Below are positions 37,201-48,100 of a stretch of DNA of 64,000 nt, piece after piece (the stretch's first letter is position 1; each line of letters begins with the position of its first letter). The stretch spans positions 41,714,551 to 41,778,550 of the forward strand of contig NC_054872.1 in the NCBI RefSeq assembly GCF_018320785.1, written 5' to 3'. The stretch is from Cheilinus undulatus (taxonomy: Eukaryota; Chordata; Actinopteri; Labriformes; Labridae). A model generated the notes under the pieces. The model was not told where the DNA came from, did not search any database, and was given only the letters and a program-made list of their open reading frames with translations. The translations under genes were made by a program, and so were the position numbers.

Positions 37201-38520
37201 ATGGTGCTGATTTTGGTTCATTCTCCTCTCTGAACCTTCAAATGAACATATTTTAGTCAGCAGTGAAAGAGTTAACAGCCTCTCTGCTTTAGTATGTCAC
37301 AGCTCCACTCAGAAGCACCCGGCCTTTTTCAGCACCAGCTCGCTCTGTGTGTGTGTCTATGGGCCGAGCTGATAGCTCCTCAGCAGCCGGCATGTCAAGG
37401 CGCTAGCAGGCAGCAGCTGAAAGGGCGTTACCTACAGAAACTCAGCGCTGGAATAAAGCGTGAAAACAAATAATGTCACAGCTGACTGGGCTGTAAGACT
37501 TGTTTGTTACATAACATCAGCCTCTGGTCAAAACATTTTGACATTTCTAGGCAGAATTTTGATATTTTAAGTCAGATTTTATCAGCTGATGAGTGAAAGC
37601 TCTAAAAGCAGGCTCATACGTGGTTATTTCTCCTCAAATATGAGTCTAAAACAGGACAGGGAAATCAGTCATTGAGCTAAATTCAGTCTGGTCTCTCCTG
37701 TGAAGTACTCTGATATCTTTCACTTCACCTCTGCAGGCCAGTTTAAGCTCAGCGTGCGTTTTGAGGTACTCCAGACACTCTGAGATCACATACAGTCACA
37801 GAGATAACACTAGTGTTGTGAAAACACTGGGGACCCAAACAGCTGATGACCACAAGGCTGAGCACGTCCACACAGGCCCTACAACACTCTCTTGTTTTGA
37901 GGAAAAGGCTGATATCTGTGTTTCTGTTCGTCTTTCTGTCCTATAATACCTGTGGCCACCACAGGGGGCAGTAATTTACCTTTTAATGACAAAGACGCTC
38001 ATGTTTTCCTCCATCTGATTTCAGCACCACGACTGTGGACTAAAGCAGTAACACTCAGCAGCAGGATTTAACCCTTTAACTTCAGGTTAACTTTAAATAA
38101 TGTGTTTAAATGAGTGATTGCAACTAAAATGTTTAAATGTTCCTCTTTGTATGAATACTATAGACACAAATGTGCAAAATATTCTAAAAAAATATCATTA
38201 AATATGCATAAAATGTCCCCTAAAGCATTTGTTTTGTACAGTTTATTCATTTATAACATCACATATTCTGATTATTTGAGCTCTAGGCTGCTTGCTTTGC
38301 AAATGAATGAAAACTTTCCCACTTTTCCGATACTGACTGCTCATAAACAGAGATTTTTGGCTTTAAAACTGTGCTTTAAAAGAAACTAAAGTATCAGGAT
38401 ATTCCATTTATATGTTTTTGTTCTCTTTTCCTTACTGTTGTCTTCACAGATGGAGTTTTGCCACAGAAATCCCTTCATTTATCAGCACGGCGGGGCGTAA
38501 AAAAGCAAGAGGAGACGCAG
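29028..38520 (+). CDS. Candidate multi-exon gene, partial, unknown product
   Basis: Three possible coding exons are 29028-29032, 29612-29686 and 38450-38520. Junctions are GAG|GTAAGA to CTGCAG|AGAAAA (phase 2) and AGCAG|GTAAGA to CTTCACAG|ATGGAG (phase 2); the last acceptor has a long pyrimidine tract. The joined frame is open for 50 codons, from MRENELHHMIDELRHSF through WSFATEIPSF to a basic GRKKARGDA stretch, and leaves the last exon in phase 1 at GCAG|GTAATG. I do not recognise the protein and could not find a next exon, so the gene is incomplete or the model is wrong. The rapunzel-5-like gene lies on the opposite strand within the second intron. Open frames this short arise by chance fairly often. 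Confidence 0.3.
30604..31140. repeat. TTTAGTC-rich interspersed repeat
   Basis: Starts with CAGTGTTAATTTTGGCAG and ends near GTTGTAGTCGATGAA. The interior repeats AGTTTTAGTC and TTTTAGTCTA words and includes a 22-base T run. A similar word content appears at about 55790-55910 and 56575-56720. No coding capacity. Confidence 0.5.
31176..31271. repeat. (CA)n-(TA)n compound microsatellite
   Basis: A CA tract (31176-31210) passes through an ATACATACAT transition into an uninterrupted AT tract to 31271. It is likely polymorphic and hard to assemble. The open frames crossing it are artefacts. Confidence 0.95.
34198..34203 (-). terminator. Polyadenylation signal AATAAA close to the rapunzel-5-like stop
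   Basis: On the minus strand AATAAA begins six bases after the TGA stop (34212-34210). U/GU-rich sequence follows (TCTTGTCGTGC and CTTTTGCTTTCCC). If it is used, the 3' UTR would be only some tens of bases. Confidence 0.5.
34210..34902 (-). CDS. rpz5: Rapunzel-5-like protein (single coding exon)
   Basis: A 230-residue member of the teleost rapunzel family; molecular function is unknown. The start at 34902 has a strong context (TTCACCATGG) and lies downstream of an acceptor-like CTCTGCCACAG, so the leader is probably spliced. In order: an acidic N terminus, a hydrophobic small-residue stretch (about residues 26-51, ATISSAAAVVNPIFGVAG), helices with QLSQINRNTL, the family block VEENLKNQFRKFMEMVEA (100-117), LHTLYDGVVG, a hydrophobic segment LFCIGLIALMG (185-195), then an acidic and helical C terminus WAEKMEHVQEKM. 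It matches the rapunzel-like gene at 25-26.6 kb along this length but stops where that protein continues for about 160 residues. The uninterrupted frame contrasts with the intron in its paralogue. Confidence 0.88.
   Translation of the reverse strand: MDTMMDEEIIEDRTKLKQGLCKVLQCVATISSAAAVVNPIFGVAGSLIRVVLHHIDDEDIRTLKREFGSVNRALDQLSQINRNTLVQIRKETVDGQYLRVEENLKNQFRKFMEMVEARPEHRERKKDDFEESYANDLGDQNLHTLYDGVVGKRKLFSRPILEVYLKHSQGDRQTMEVLCTRLTYLFCIGLIALMGYAAVIGDDEEGLSEEWAEKMEHVQEKMQEALRRCH
34903..38449. other. Intergenic or intronic DNA, one hAT-like remnant
   Basis: Holds the probable 5' leader region of the rapunzel-5-like gene. About 35350-35420 carries CCCCAAAGTCTGGGTCGGGAACC, resembling the end of an hAT-like element. 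About 37300-37450 is GC-richer without a recognisable frame. Nothing else recognised. Confidence 0.4.
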
Positions 38521-41000
38521 GTAATGAAAGGGTTAATACCACTGTTTCTGCCAAATTATCTATCTGAATCAATAAATTACAAATATTATTGAATAATGTT
38601 TATATTCTGAGCTGCATCTATCATGAAATTGATGACTTTGATTATTTAACAGTTTCCTCTAGTTTCATTTTAATCTGAAACTGAAAATTAACCCTTTACG
38701 CGTGTAAAATTGGCCCCAATTGACCCCTAACTGTCAATTAAGGTCATTAATAAGTAACCTTGATCAATCTGTGTCATTTTTAAGACAACTAATCATTAAT
38801 GCATGATGTAATTTGCTTGATATTTTTTTTATAAAAGTCCTAATAAGTAAAATCTATAAAGGTTTTAAGTTAAATATGGATGCCACGGACTGACCAATCA
38901 GGGCTCTGCAGCCGCATGGCCTTTAAATAAAAGACATGACACAACAACACACCCACTCTCACTCATAAAACCTCAGCATTAAGTTTCATTTCTTCTGAAT
39001 TTCTCTGAATTCACAAAAATCTATCTTCAAGGGGAATTAAAGATAATTATTCTTATATAAAACTCTTTAAATTCAAGTAAAAGTTAAATGAATGCCCTCT
39101 TGAAATCTAATCAGGAAGTGCTGAGTTACTCTCACCTGTTTGACTGCAGTGCAGAGGCCATCTTGAATGTTTTCTATGATCACAGAAAGGCTAATGCTAA
39201 TCCATATAAGTGCATTTAATTCTTTTAAAACTCTTCTTGAACGGTTAAATTTACGTTTTAATAACTTTTTTGAACACATTTCTCCAACTTCCACGTGTTT
39301 GCTCTGTATATTTACAGCTGTCAGCCTGTTTGTGAGTTTAGCTCTTCCCTGAGGAAGTGTACACCCTTCAAGCTAATGCTACTCAAACAATACCGACATA
39401 AATGAAGACTAGCACTCAACAATGAAGAATCTTCCGGACTTCTTCATGTTTGTGAGTACTAAAATAAGCACAACATCCTCACTGCTACATCACAGGGCCT
39501 GGTGAGTGCCTCCTACCCAGCTATGGCTCCCCCTAGCCGTGCCTCCATATTTCCTTGTTAATGCACTCCATAATGCCCTGACCCTCCCTTCTCTATAACA
39601 CCAAATATATACCAAAATACTCCTTAAAAGTCAGATTTCTCTGTCTAAATGTCGTTTATAGAGTCTAAATCTGCCTTCTAGCCAGAGTTGGGCACCATTG
39701 GCCACAGTAGGAGAGAGGATTTCTTACCTTTTAGACACTGGCTCTGCCTATACCTCCCTCTTCAGAGTCCCAACCTCGACAGCCTCCTTCTTCTTCCCAG
39801 CAATCCCTGCAAAAAAGGACACTTCCATGTGTGTCTAATGTGTAGGGGTGTCTACATTGATCTTAACCATTTTTTAAGGGCCTAGAGAGCCCCTGGAACC
39901 CAAAATTGGCCCTTTTGGCCCCAAATACCTATAAGCTCCAAAATAAATTCAAAAAAATATTTTTCAATGGACTGAAACAGTACAGCCCACTCCCCATAAA
40001 CACCATGTTCTACCCCCATATTTTCAACTTATTTTGGTCCATCCAGCAGTCATACAGTTGATACAGAAGCGCAATTGTCAGTCAGTGCGCAGCTGAACTC
40101 TGGGTTACTTTCTGTCGCTTTTTGTGCGTTAGCCAAGCCCTGGAGCATCTTTTGGAGACTACAAATAGTCTTTGGTGGTATTTTTGAGTCAAAGAGACCC
40201 TTTTCCTTTGGACTGGACCAAAATTTTTCGAAGGAAAATATTTACAAGCGCGAGGAACACAGCAGGGTTAATGGACAGCTGTGGATCCAAATGGACATCT
40301 CCAAATGTGCGCAGGTGTATCCAAAGGCAAGTGGAGCTCTCCAAAGGCTTGAGGAGAAAAAAAATGAACTTTATCCAGCTTAAAAGGTAATTGAAATAAT
40401 AATTCTGTTAAAATGTTTGAAAATGAAACTCATTTTCAAAAGACAAGCCAAAAGAAAATCGAATTTTAGGTCAATTTTGAAGCCAAATCCTATGATGAAA
40501 GTACCAAATGGCACAACTGGCATTACAGAAAGTTAATTAAATAATAAAACGCATTTAATAACTATATATGCTTAAATATGTGATTAGTAAAACGGATATC
40601 ACTTTAGCATTGCTGACAAGGCCTACCTACCTGACCAACAGTAGCCATTAAACGGTCAAAAACCTGAGCAGAAACGCATCCACTCAGTGCGCAACAGCAG
40701 TCTTTCTGCTAGCACTGGTCTGGTCATAAATCCAAGCTTTAAAATAAATGTGTCTTTGCTGAACACAGAAAACATGAGAGAAAAGACCCTGCAGACGAAC
40801 CCTACTGATTCTTTAGTCGAGGGATGAGCGTGCTGGCGGTTGAAGCTGTTTTACCCAAAACAAACAAAGCTCTATGCAAATCGTGTTGCAGCTGCTAGCA
40901 GGGCGTTAAAAGACAATCCTGTTCTCTGTAACGCAGAGCTGATGTCTCTGTTTATGTCCTGGCTACACTTCTGCAACATATAGTCACAATTACGACGGGC
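38521..41000. other. Intergenic DNA, nothing confident
   Basis: No gene recognised. A frame at 40075-40383 has no splice context or family resemblance. The stretch at 39890-40060 with GGCCCTTTTGGCCCC looks repeat-derived but was not identified. Confidence 0.4.
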
Positions 41001-41730
41001 GTTTGCCTCCCTGCGTGTCCAGACCTGAGCCCCCGGCAGGTTTAAGACCCTGCATCCCCTCTCTGTGCACCAAGCCTCAGGCAGCAGCAGTAGGACAAGA
41101 GAGACTCTGTCTTCAGAGCGTTTTGAAGCAAAAAATAGAAATAAAAAGAATAGTGTCCGTTGGAATGACAAAGCCGTCTTTATCTGCTCTCAAACGCCTC
41201 AGCACATCCACGCTCAGAGCGAACAGGCGCATGTGTCGCCTGTTTTCAGCACCAGGGCGCAGCCGGAGCTGCAGCCGGACGCACGCCTGTTCTCATTGTG
41301 CAAACACCGCTGCAGCTGTCAAACAGATCAGATTTCAGTAGCAGGGATGCTCACAGTCCTGTATGTGACAGAAACAGCTACGGATGAGCTATCAGCTGTC
41401 TGTGGTCAACATGCGCAATGGAGGGCTACAGAGAGAGAGAGAGACAGCTGCTGCTGTAAGACGTTCATGCTTGTTTTTTCTTAGCTGGGGGGCAGAAGGA
41501 GGCTGTGATGGCGTTGGAGCGCCAGTAATGATGTCTGGAGGCAGTGAGGATAATGGACGAGTGAATTCAGGGCGGTTAGGACATGAGGTTGAATGAGGAA
41601 ATTTAACAAAATAGGGTTTATTTTCTCACCCATGAGAATGAAAACGTTGTTAGAGCCCAAGTTGAGGGCACACAATGACAATTGCATGCCCTCGTTAATG
41701 TGACGTCACGTGGGTGGGCGTGGTAAGTAT
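41001..41730. promoter_or_regulatory. GC-richer block, possible promoter region
   Basis: CpG-containing sequence with overlapping but mutually inconsistent open frames on both strands, a pattern of GC-rich noncoding DNA rather than a gene. It ends with the CRE/E-box motif at 41701 and a donor-like GTG|GTAAGT at about 41722. No recognisable protein. It could be a promoter with a first exon of a plus-strand transcript, but that is inference. Confidence 0.3.
41701..41714. promoter_or_regulatory. Composite CRE and E-box site
   Basis: The sequence TGACGTCACGTGGG contains a full palindromic cAMP response element (TGACGTCA) overlapping a CACGTG E-box. CREB/ATF and USF/MYC/TFE proteins bind these elements in other genes. 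It sits at the edge of the GC-richer block, which fits a proximal promoter, but no associated gene is established. Confidence 0.5.
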
Positions 41731-42215
41731 CTGGACACTGCAGTTCATGAGGTGGAGGAAATCTGAAGGTTTACTGGTTTAAATTGCTTGAACTTAAGTT
41801 GTAAACTTCATTTTATTGTAGCTACTACTGCAGCAAAGCAAGTTAAACGTTCATGTTATTGATTTAATTTACAGAGTTGTTTTTATGTTGTCCTATCCAC
41901 CCAAACCCTCTCTTAGTCGATGGGTCAGCATCATTTGGGGTGATTGTGACAGTGCTAGTGCTTCCTATATGAAGAAAATTATAAATCTTTTGATGTAAAA
42001 CCTTTGTTTAAGTACTGTCTACTCTAAATAAAGTGGAAGCCCCCCAATGCAAATGTCATTTTAAAAAAAATCTAATAATCTCAAAAGATTCTAATTTTTT
42101 CCCCACATTTTCCCTCTTTTTGTTAAAAATTAGGAGATCCTCTTTTTTTATTGTTTTTTAGGGTAGCCCAGTACACCTTTGTACATTATGTTTCTAATCC
42201 TGATTTGTTTTAATT
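41731..42215. other. Intergenic DNA, nothing recognised
   Basis: AT-rich, no gene or repeat identified before the A/TA tract. Confidence 0.4.
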
Positions 42216-42221
42216 AAAAAA

Positions 42222-42282
<61 letters not shown>
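42216..42282. repeat. A-run followed by (TA)n microsatellite
   Basis: Twenty-four A residues (42216-42239) run into an uninterrupted TA tract to 42282. Directly downstream (42290-42372) is a segment ending GGTTGGAATCACTA that resembles an hAT-type terminus. Confidence 0.9.
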
Positions 42283-42285
<3 letters not shown>

Positions 42286-42374
42286 CACAAGTTGAGAGCT
42301 GACAGGGTCCAGAGCCCCCCTGAAATCTTTGGCATCCCCTAGTGGTGCCCAGACCCAAGGTTGGAATCACTACC

Positions 42375-42870
42375 TTAAAGGGGACATATTTTACCCTTTT
42401 AAGACAAGTTTATACTGGTCTCAGAGGTCCCCAAAACATGCCTGTGAGGTTTATTGCTGAAAAAACACTCCAGTTGGATTTTTGTATGTCTAAAGACTCC
42501 ACTGTTTCAGCCCTTCTCAGAACAAGCCGTTTCTGTGTCTGTGGCTTTAAATGGTAATTAGCTGTCTGACTCCGCCCCTGACCACACCCCTCTCAGGAAA
42601 TGGATGCAGCACTTGTGATATTACAGACACTCAGGGTAACCCACTGAGCTATCCAGCATCTTGGCTGGTAGCTGAGAGGATCAGTAGAGGAGGGCGCAAC
42701 TTTCCTCCAAGTGAGGGAGGGCCAACCAAAACCCAGGGTGGGTGCTAAGGGCCCCTGGTGAGGTCACTAGGCATAGAAGAACAGCTGAGAACAGCTTGTT
42801 TCAGCACATATTTTCTGAAAGGTGGAGAAAGAGAGGGTCTTCCCCATGATTGTGTAGCCTACTGACCCAG
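42375..42870 (+). mobile_element. Diverged, truncated copy of the 466-bp TIR element
   Basis: It begins TTAAAGGGGACATATTTTACCC and follows the complement of 11125-11590 through GACTAGTTTATA-, CATGCCTGTGA-, GTCTGTGGCTTTAAAT- and GGTGGAGAAAGAGAGG-like blocks. The far terminus is degraded, so the right edge is approximate. Confidence 0.65.
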
Positions 42871-42884
42871 ACTGAGAGACCATT

Positions 42885-43174
42885 TAAAGGCTCAGGAAAC
42901 CTTTGCAGGTGTTTGGAGTTAATTAGCTGATTAGGGTGTGACACCATGACTTTCCAATATTCAGCTTTTTCCACAATTTTCTAAATTTCTGAGACACTGA
43001 ATTTTGGGTTTTCATTATCTGTAAGCCATAAGCATCAAAATTTCAACAAATAAAGGCTTGAAATATTTCACTCTATGTGTAACAAGTCTATTTAATATAT
43101 GGGTTTCACTTTCAGAAGAGTGACAAAAAATTCGAACTTTTTCATGATATTCAAATATTTTGAGATGCACCTGT
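42885..43174 (+). repeat. Interspersed repeat ending in TGAGATGCACCTGTA
   Basis: Blocks include GGTGTGACACCATGACTTTCC, AAGCCATAAGCATCAAAATT and AATAAAGGCTTGAAATATTTC. It terminates at 43160-43174. A shorter decayed relative lies at 15985-16211. No coding capacity. Confidence 0.55.
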
Positions 43175-44120
43175 ACTGTCAAAAATCATCATTTGAACAG
43201 TTTATTGTTCAGATCCAAATGAAATAGCAATAAAACAAATGTTTTTTTACCAAAGGCTTTTTTATGAACTAGAAGTGTATCATGATTTTAGTTCGTATGA
43301 GTATTGTGTCATATTTCATTTCATGTAAGCAAAAAAAAATATGAAATAAAAGTTTGAGGTTTTTTAAAGAATGGAAAGTTTTTTTTTTTTTTTTTTTTTT
43401 TCGTTTTGCTTACTTTTGGGTTCAAAGAATAGATCAGGTTTCCAATCTTCATCTTTCTTTGTACCTCAGTGGTTAGGAATCTTATTTTACATGAGCACAC
43501 ATGATGTCAAATCATTTCCTGCTGATCTGAATGAAAAATAAAGAGATTCTTTGTGCAATAAAGTTGGAAATGTGTCGTTTATTACTGGAAAAACTTAAAC
43601 TGATGTGATTTCTGATTACAAAATGAAGACTGCTGCATTTTTATCAAAATCACCTCAACTTTATTAGTTGAAATGTAAACAAAAGACACACAAACATGTT
43701 TAATGCATTTTATAAAAACCCATTGTGTAATTCCACATTTGTCATTAACACACGGGTGTAGAGTTCAGAATCTGACCTTGAATGATGACTCTGCTGTAGT
43801 TGCACATGTTGGACTCCAGGGGTGCAGAAGAGTAAAACAATAGTTTTGTGTTGCCTCATTGATTCAGTCTCATTTTTTTGCTGCTTGAATTTTGTACCAA
43901 CATGCAAGGCAAGTAACCAAAGTAGCTTGAAATGAAAGGAGAAAAAATCATAATTCAGCTGTGGAGAGAGCCACAATAGAATAAAAATACTGTGTCAAAC
44001 AACAGTCTTGAACTATTCAGATCATATCAGAAAAAAGAGACAGATGTCATCATCAGCACAGATTAAAAAGAAAAAAAGGCATATAAACATCCATGTAGTC
44101 CAGTGTTCAGATATCACGAG
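43175..44120. other. Intergenic DNA, nothing recognised
   Basis: Contains a T-run at 43379-43401 and AT-rich sequence. No gene or repeat family identified. Confidence 0.4.
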
Positions 44121-45100
44121 TAGGGATGCACTGATACCACTCATTTTAAGACCAGGTACAAGTACTTGCATGTGTGTACTCAATGATACTGAGGGCTAAA
44201 TGAAACGTGTTTTAAATCTCAACAGAGGTGTGTGCATGAGCAATAAACATCACTGTAAAGGAGTCCTACACCCTTCAAAAACAAAATTTAATGCTTTTAA
44301 AGACCTTTAAGACGTCAGTGAATTTTCTGATTTAATGCACAGTTTAGAAAATGTCAAATGATACTGGGGAAAGACGTTTTGGAACCATAAACGCCTATAA
44401 ATACATTTTATATACAATCTGATAAATGATTAGAAATGCTCTCCAGGGGATTATCCCTTTAAAGATACACATAATGCAGCAAATGCAACAAAAACATGAA
44501 TTTTTATGACAATTTTTCTTTGGATTTCACTTGAAGGTTAAAAACATCTCTATTCCAGAAAATGACATTTTTTTGGCTATTATTTGAAGTATCTGGCTTT
44601 TAAGGGTTACATTTCAAAGGCCCGATTTAAGACTTTTGAAGACTTTTCAAGGATCTGCAGGAATTCTGCAGGACATGAAATCTGAAAAATGACTTTAATG
44701 CCCAAATAAGAAAAACAAAAAATACAGTTGATTTACACTCTAGTGTACATAAAAAGGCACTACATTTATCCGGTTAATTTCATTTTATATTTTTTTTTAA
44801 ATTTGCAACATATATCGCAGAGAAAAAAACTAGCAGGGCTAGTTTCTTCCAACACACACCTACTAATGAAAATCACTACAGCTCTTAGCAGGTTTGTCGT
44901 CTTGCTTAGATGTAGCTCCTCTTTAAATTTAAAAATGCATATTTTTCAGTCTGCTCTACATTTGCTGTCCTCATTCATGTTCAAATATCACCAAACTGGC
45001 CACATGGCTCCAGCTTAGCCTTTAAAATGATACAGTGATGATCTCCAGTGTTTTCTGAGTGTTAGTACTAAGCCTCGGTGTCAGAATCAGTGCATCCCTA
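44121..45100. mobile_element. 980-bp TIR element
   Basis: A perfect 14-bp terminal inverted repeat, TAGGGATGCACTGA, lies at 44121-44134 and, complemented, at 45087-45100. A second repeat with CTTTAAAGACCTTTAAGAC and GACTTTTCAAGG words appears nested in its interior (about 44290-44670). No transposase frame, so non-autonomous or decayed. Its right end is 62 bases beyond the stop codon of the minus-strand gene at 45163, so it probably lies in that gene's 3' UTR. Confidence 0.75.
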
Positions 45101-45162
45101 ACCAAAAGACAGTAAAACAACCCTTGCAGAAAGTAAAACCTCGTCTACAGCATTTCCGTCTA

Positions 45163-48100
45163 TCAGCTACACATGATTCCTCCACTGTTTGGTCCCTGTG
45201 TTTCTCCACTTGGATCGGTGTTCAACAGTATGAACTGTGACTGATCAGTCTGATGGCGAGCTGTTTTTCGAGAATAGTGCCTCTTGGATACACCTCTCCA
45301 TGCCTCCCTCTGATGCGTCTGAGACCCTGCGGGTAACTCTGATGTCAGCACCTTCCTTCTCCTCTGCACGAAAGAGATGGGCTGTGTGAAATGGGAGTCT
45401 GTCATTTGGAGGTAAGGGGCAGAGTGTAAAGGGTTTGCTTGTTGGCGGGCTACTTTTCTGGCATAGTACCGCCTGGATGCTGCTCTCCAGGCCGCTCGCT
45501 TCAGTTTCTGAACCTCCTCTGGCAGCTCGGACATCGGCACGTTCCTCTTCTTGTTCCTGAAGAGGTGGAGAGGCGAGTTAGGGTCACAAAGATGAGTGGA
45601 TTTGTAACTCATTGAACACATAGTGTTCTTCAAACAGATCAACATGACTGCAGATGTTAATGAGGTAAATAATGACAGTTAACACCAATTTTCTATTACA
45701 GCCAGGTTTTTGAACAACTAGATTTGCCTTTTTAAAAGATGAAACATTGTAATAATTCTATGAAACTGACTTTGACACTCTAATTATCAATTGAACTAAC
45801 CTTTAATGCACCCTCAGATTGCATTTTTACCACCATTATTGTTGGTTAAGTTAACTATTTTTGGGAGGGGTCGGGCATTTAAAAAAAATCTTGGGTAGTG
45901 ATTGGACAAGCACTCTCCATCACATTCATTACAGGCCAATCAGAGTGAGGAGACAAAATTAGGTAATTGGCAAACACTGCTGTAGTTTATGAACACTGGA
46001 GCTTGTTGGTGGATAAAACCCAGGACCTGGTAGAAGTGCAAAAACATCTTCTCACACCAAGAAACACTTTCAATGTGGCTCTTTGCTCTTGTTTTAATAT
46101 AGATGGGGCCTGGTTTGGATACACTGGAGGATGACATTGCTGTCAGCTTCCAGCACGACTAAACCCTGCCTGTAGCTACCGCCTCATTCTCCTCAAATGA
46201 CACTGATTGTTCAGGTCTGTTTTCAGACCTGGTACAAGCCTGTCAGATTGGAGCTTTGCAAGGCTAATACCAAACAAAATGCACAACAAAACAATAAATC
46301 TCTTTAGGGTCAAAGAAAATTATGTTAGAGCTTGATGGATTGAATTTTCAGTTAAAAAGAAATAAATTGGGGTGTGGACAACCTAGCAGTGGTCGCACCC
46401 CATACACACAGGCAGCATGGTAAAAGTCCCACCTGCAGTCTCTTTTCTTCATGTCTCGTCCCTTTCCAACTCTACCCACTGTTCTCTTTGCCAAAATAAA
46501 GGCATAAAAAGTCCAAAATATGTGTTTAAAAAGAATCACAAGTTAATTTTTTGTACACATCAGTTTACTTCAATTTCAGAGAAGATCTTAATAAGAAATT
46601 TGTGTTTCCTATAAACTAAGCATTTTCATTAATAACACCATAAAGTCTAAATTTCCAAATTTATACACTGGAGAGGAAAAAAAACTCTGGCTTCAAATGT
46701 ATGGCATAACCCACCTCAGCTGCCCTCCCTGAGTGACTTTGTGTCCATCCAAGTCTGCGTGAGGTTTCTCCTTTGAGTTATTCTGCTCTCTGCTCTCCAG
46801 TTTCCCTGAAAAGATTTAGATTTAGTTATACAACCCCCCTGTCATGTGAACAAATATGCATATTCAGTTTTCAGCTTGAAATTAAGCTAAAGTTAATGGA
46901 AGAACATTCTCTATTTAAAGAAGAGAACTCAAAATAAAAAAAATTATCATTTAAATTCACGCCAAATTTATGAGGATAGCACAGAATCATCATTTGATTG
47001 TAAGCACTGGGCTAAAAAAAAATTCAAAATTCAGAATTATTTTTACTTGGCATAAACTGAATCCTCATATTTAATAAGAATTAAATAAAGTATATGACAT
47101 TACTTGTCACACTGGGGCTCTCTTGTTCCTGACACAGACTGCTTGTGCTCTCTGGGATCTCAGTGATTCTCTCCTCACTCATTTCCAACTTGATTAAAAC
47201 TGCGTCCATGTCACAAGGCTCTTCTTTGACGACAACACTGCTGGGAGATGTGGGCAGATTCCTGGCTGCCTCTGAGACACCTGAGGAGTTCGATGAGTGG
47301 GGGGTGCAGGTCTGGTCCAGACCGTGTCTGCTGGGGGAGGATGGAAGAGCTGATTCTTGGCTTTGAGAGGAGACATGAGAGGAGGGACGAGCAAAAAGGC
47401 CCACTGTGGAGAAGGAGATAGAAACATGGCATTCTCAGAGATGGAAGAAGATTGCAATCACTTCTATAACTGTGAAAAAAAAGTGTTAATGAAATAACAT
47501 ATACTCTTCTGTGTGGCTCCACACGGACTCATATCCACATTCTCCAAACTTTTATAGAAGCAGACCAATTAATAAACATACCAGTAATCAGAGTGGTATT
47601 AAGAGTATTTGTTTCAAATCAGAAATGCATGAGTTTGGATTTTTGCTGATATATGTCAATATTTCCAGGGATGTATAAATGCATCTGTTTAAGATTGGAA
47701 TCATTGATATTGACCCTGTTTACAAACATCAGTCATCAACCAAATAATAGGTCATGAACTGATATCAAATATCAATGTTTATCTGTTGTGTCCAATCAGT
47801 TTTATATCTTGCATATCTAGCTGCTGAAATAGTAAGTTTTTACAGGGCAGAAATGTGATCCACTGGGCAAACTCTGACCTGATGTTGTGTTCAAACATTG
47901 GAGAAAATGTTGATATAATCAGACTGTTTCGAGAATTAACAAAAAACCATCTGTATCGGCTAAATTGTTAATGGTTCACCTCTAAATATTTCTACTCTTT
48001 TTCAACTCACACATTTTTTAAACGTTTTGGAAAGAAAACCAAGGGTTTCCTATATTAAACTTGATTGGTTGCTGAGTATGACTGTCCATTGACTTAAAAA

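Noticed and set aside
37737-37765. 29-base exon-like segment between a good acceptor and GAG|GTACTC
   Set aside because: Joined to the candidate exon ending at 29686, it gives an immediate stop, and the donor is weak.
40075-40383. 102-codon plus-strand frame
   Set aside because: No family resemblance or flanking splice sites, and the neighbourhood looks repeat-derived.
41003-41484. Overlapping 112- and 139-codon plus-strand frames
   Set aside because: They overlap in different frames in GC-richer DNA, with no motif or splice structure favouring either. Described as a possible promoter block instead.
47145-47522. Alternative frames over exon 2 of the unknown coiled-coil gene
   Set aside because: Only the modelled frame joins both neighbouring exons in phase without stops.
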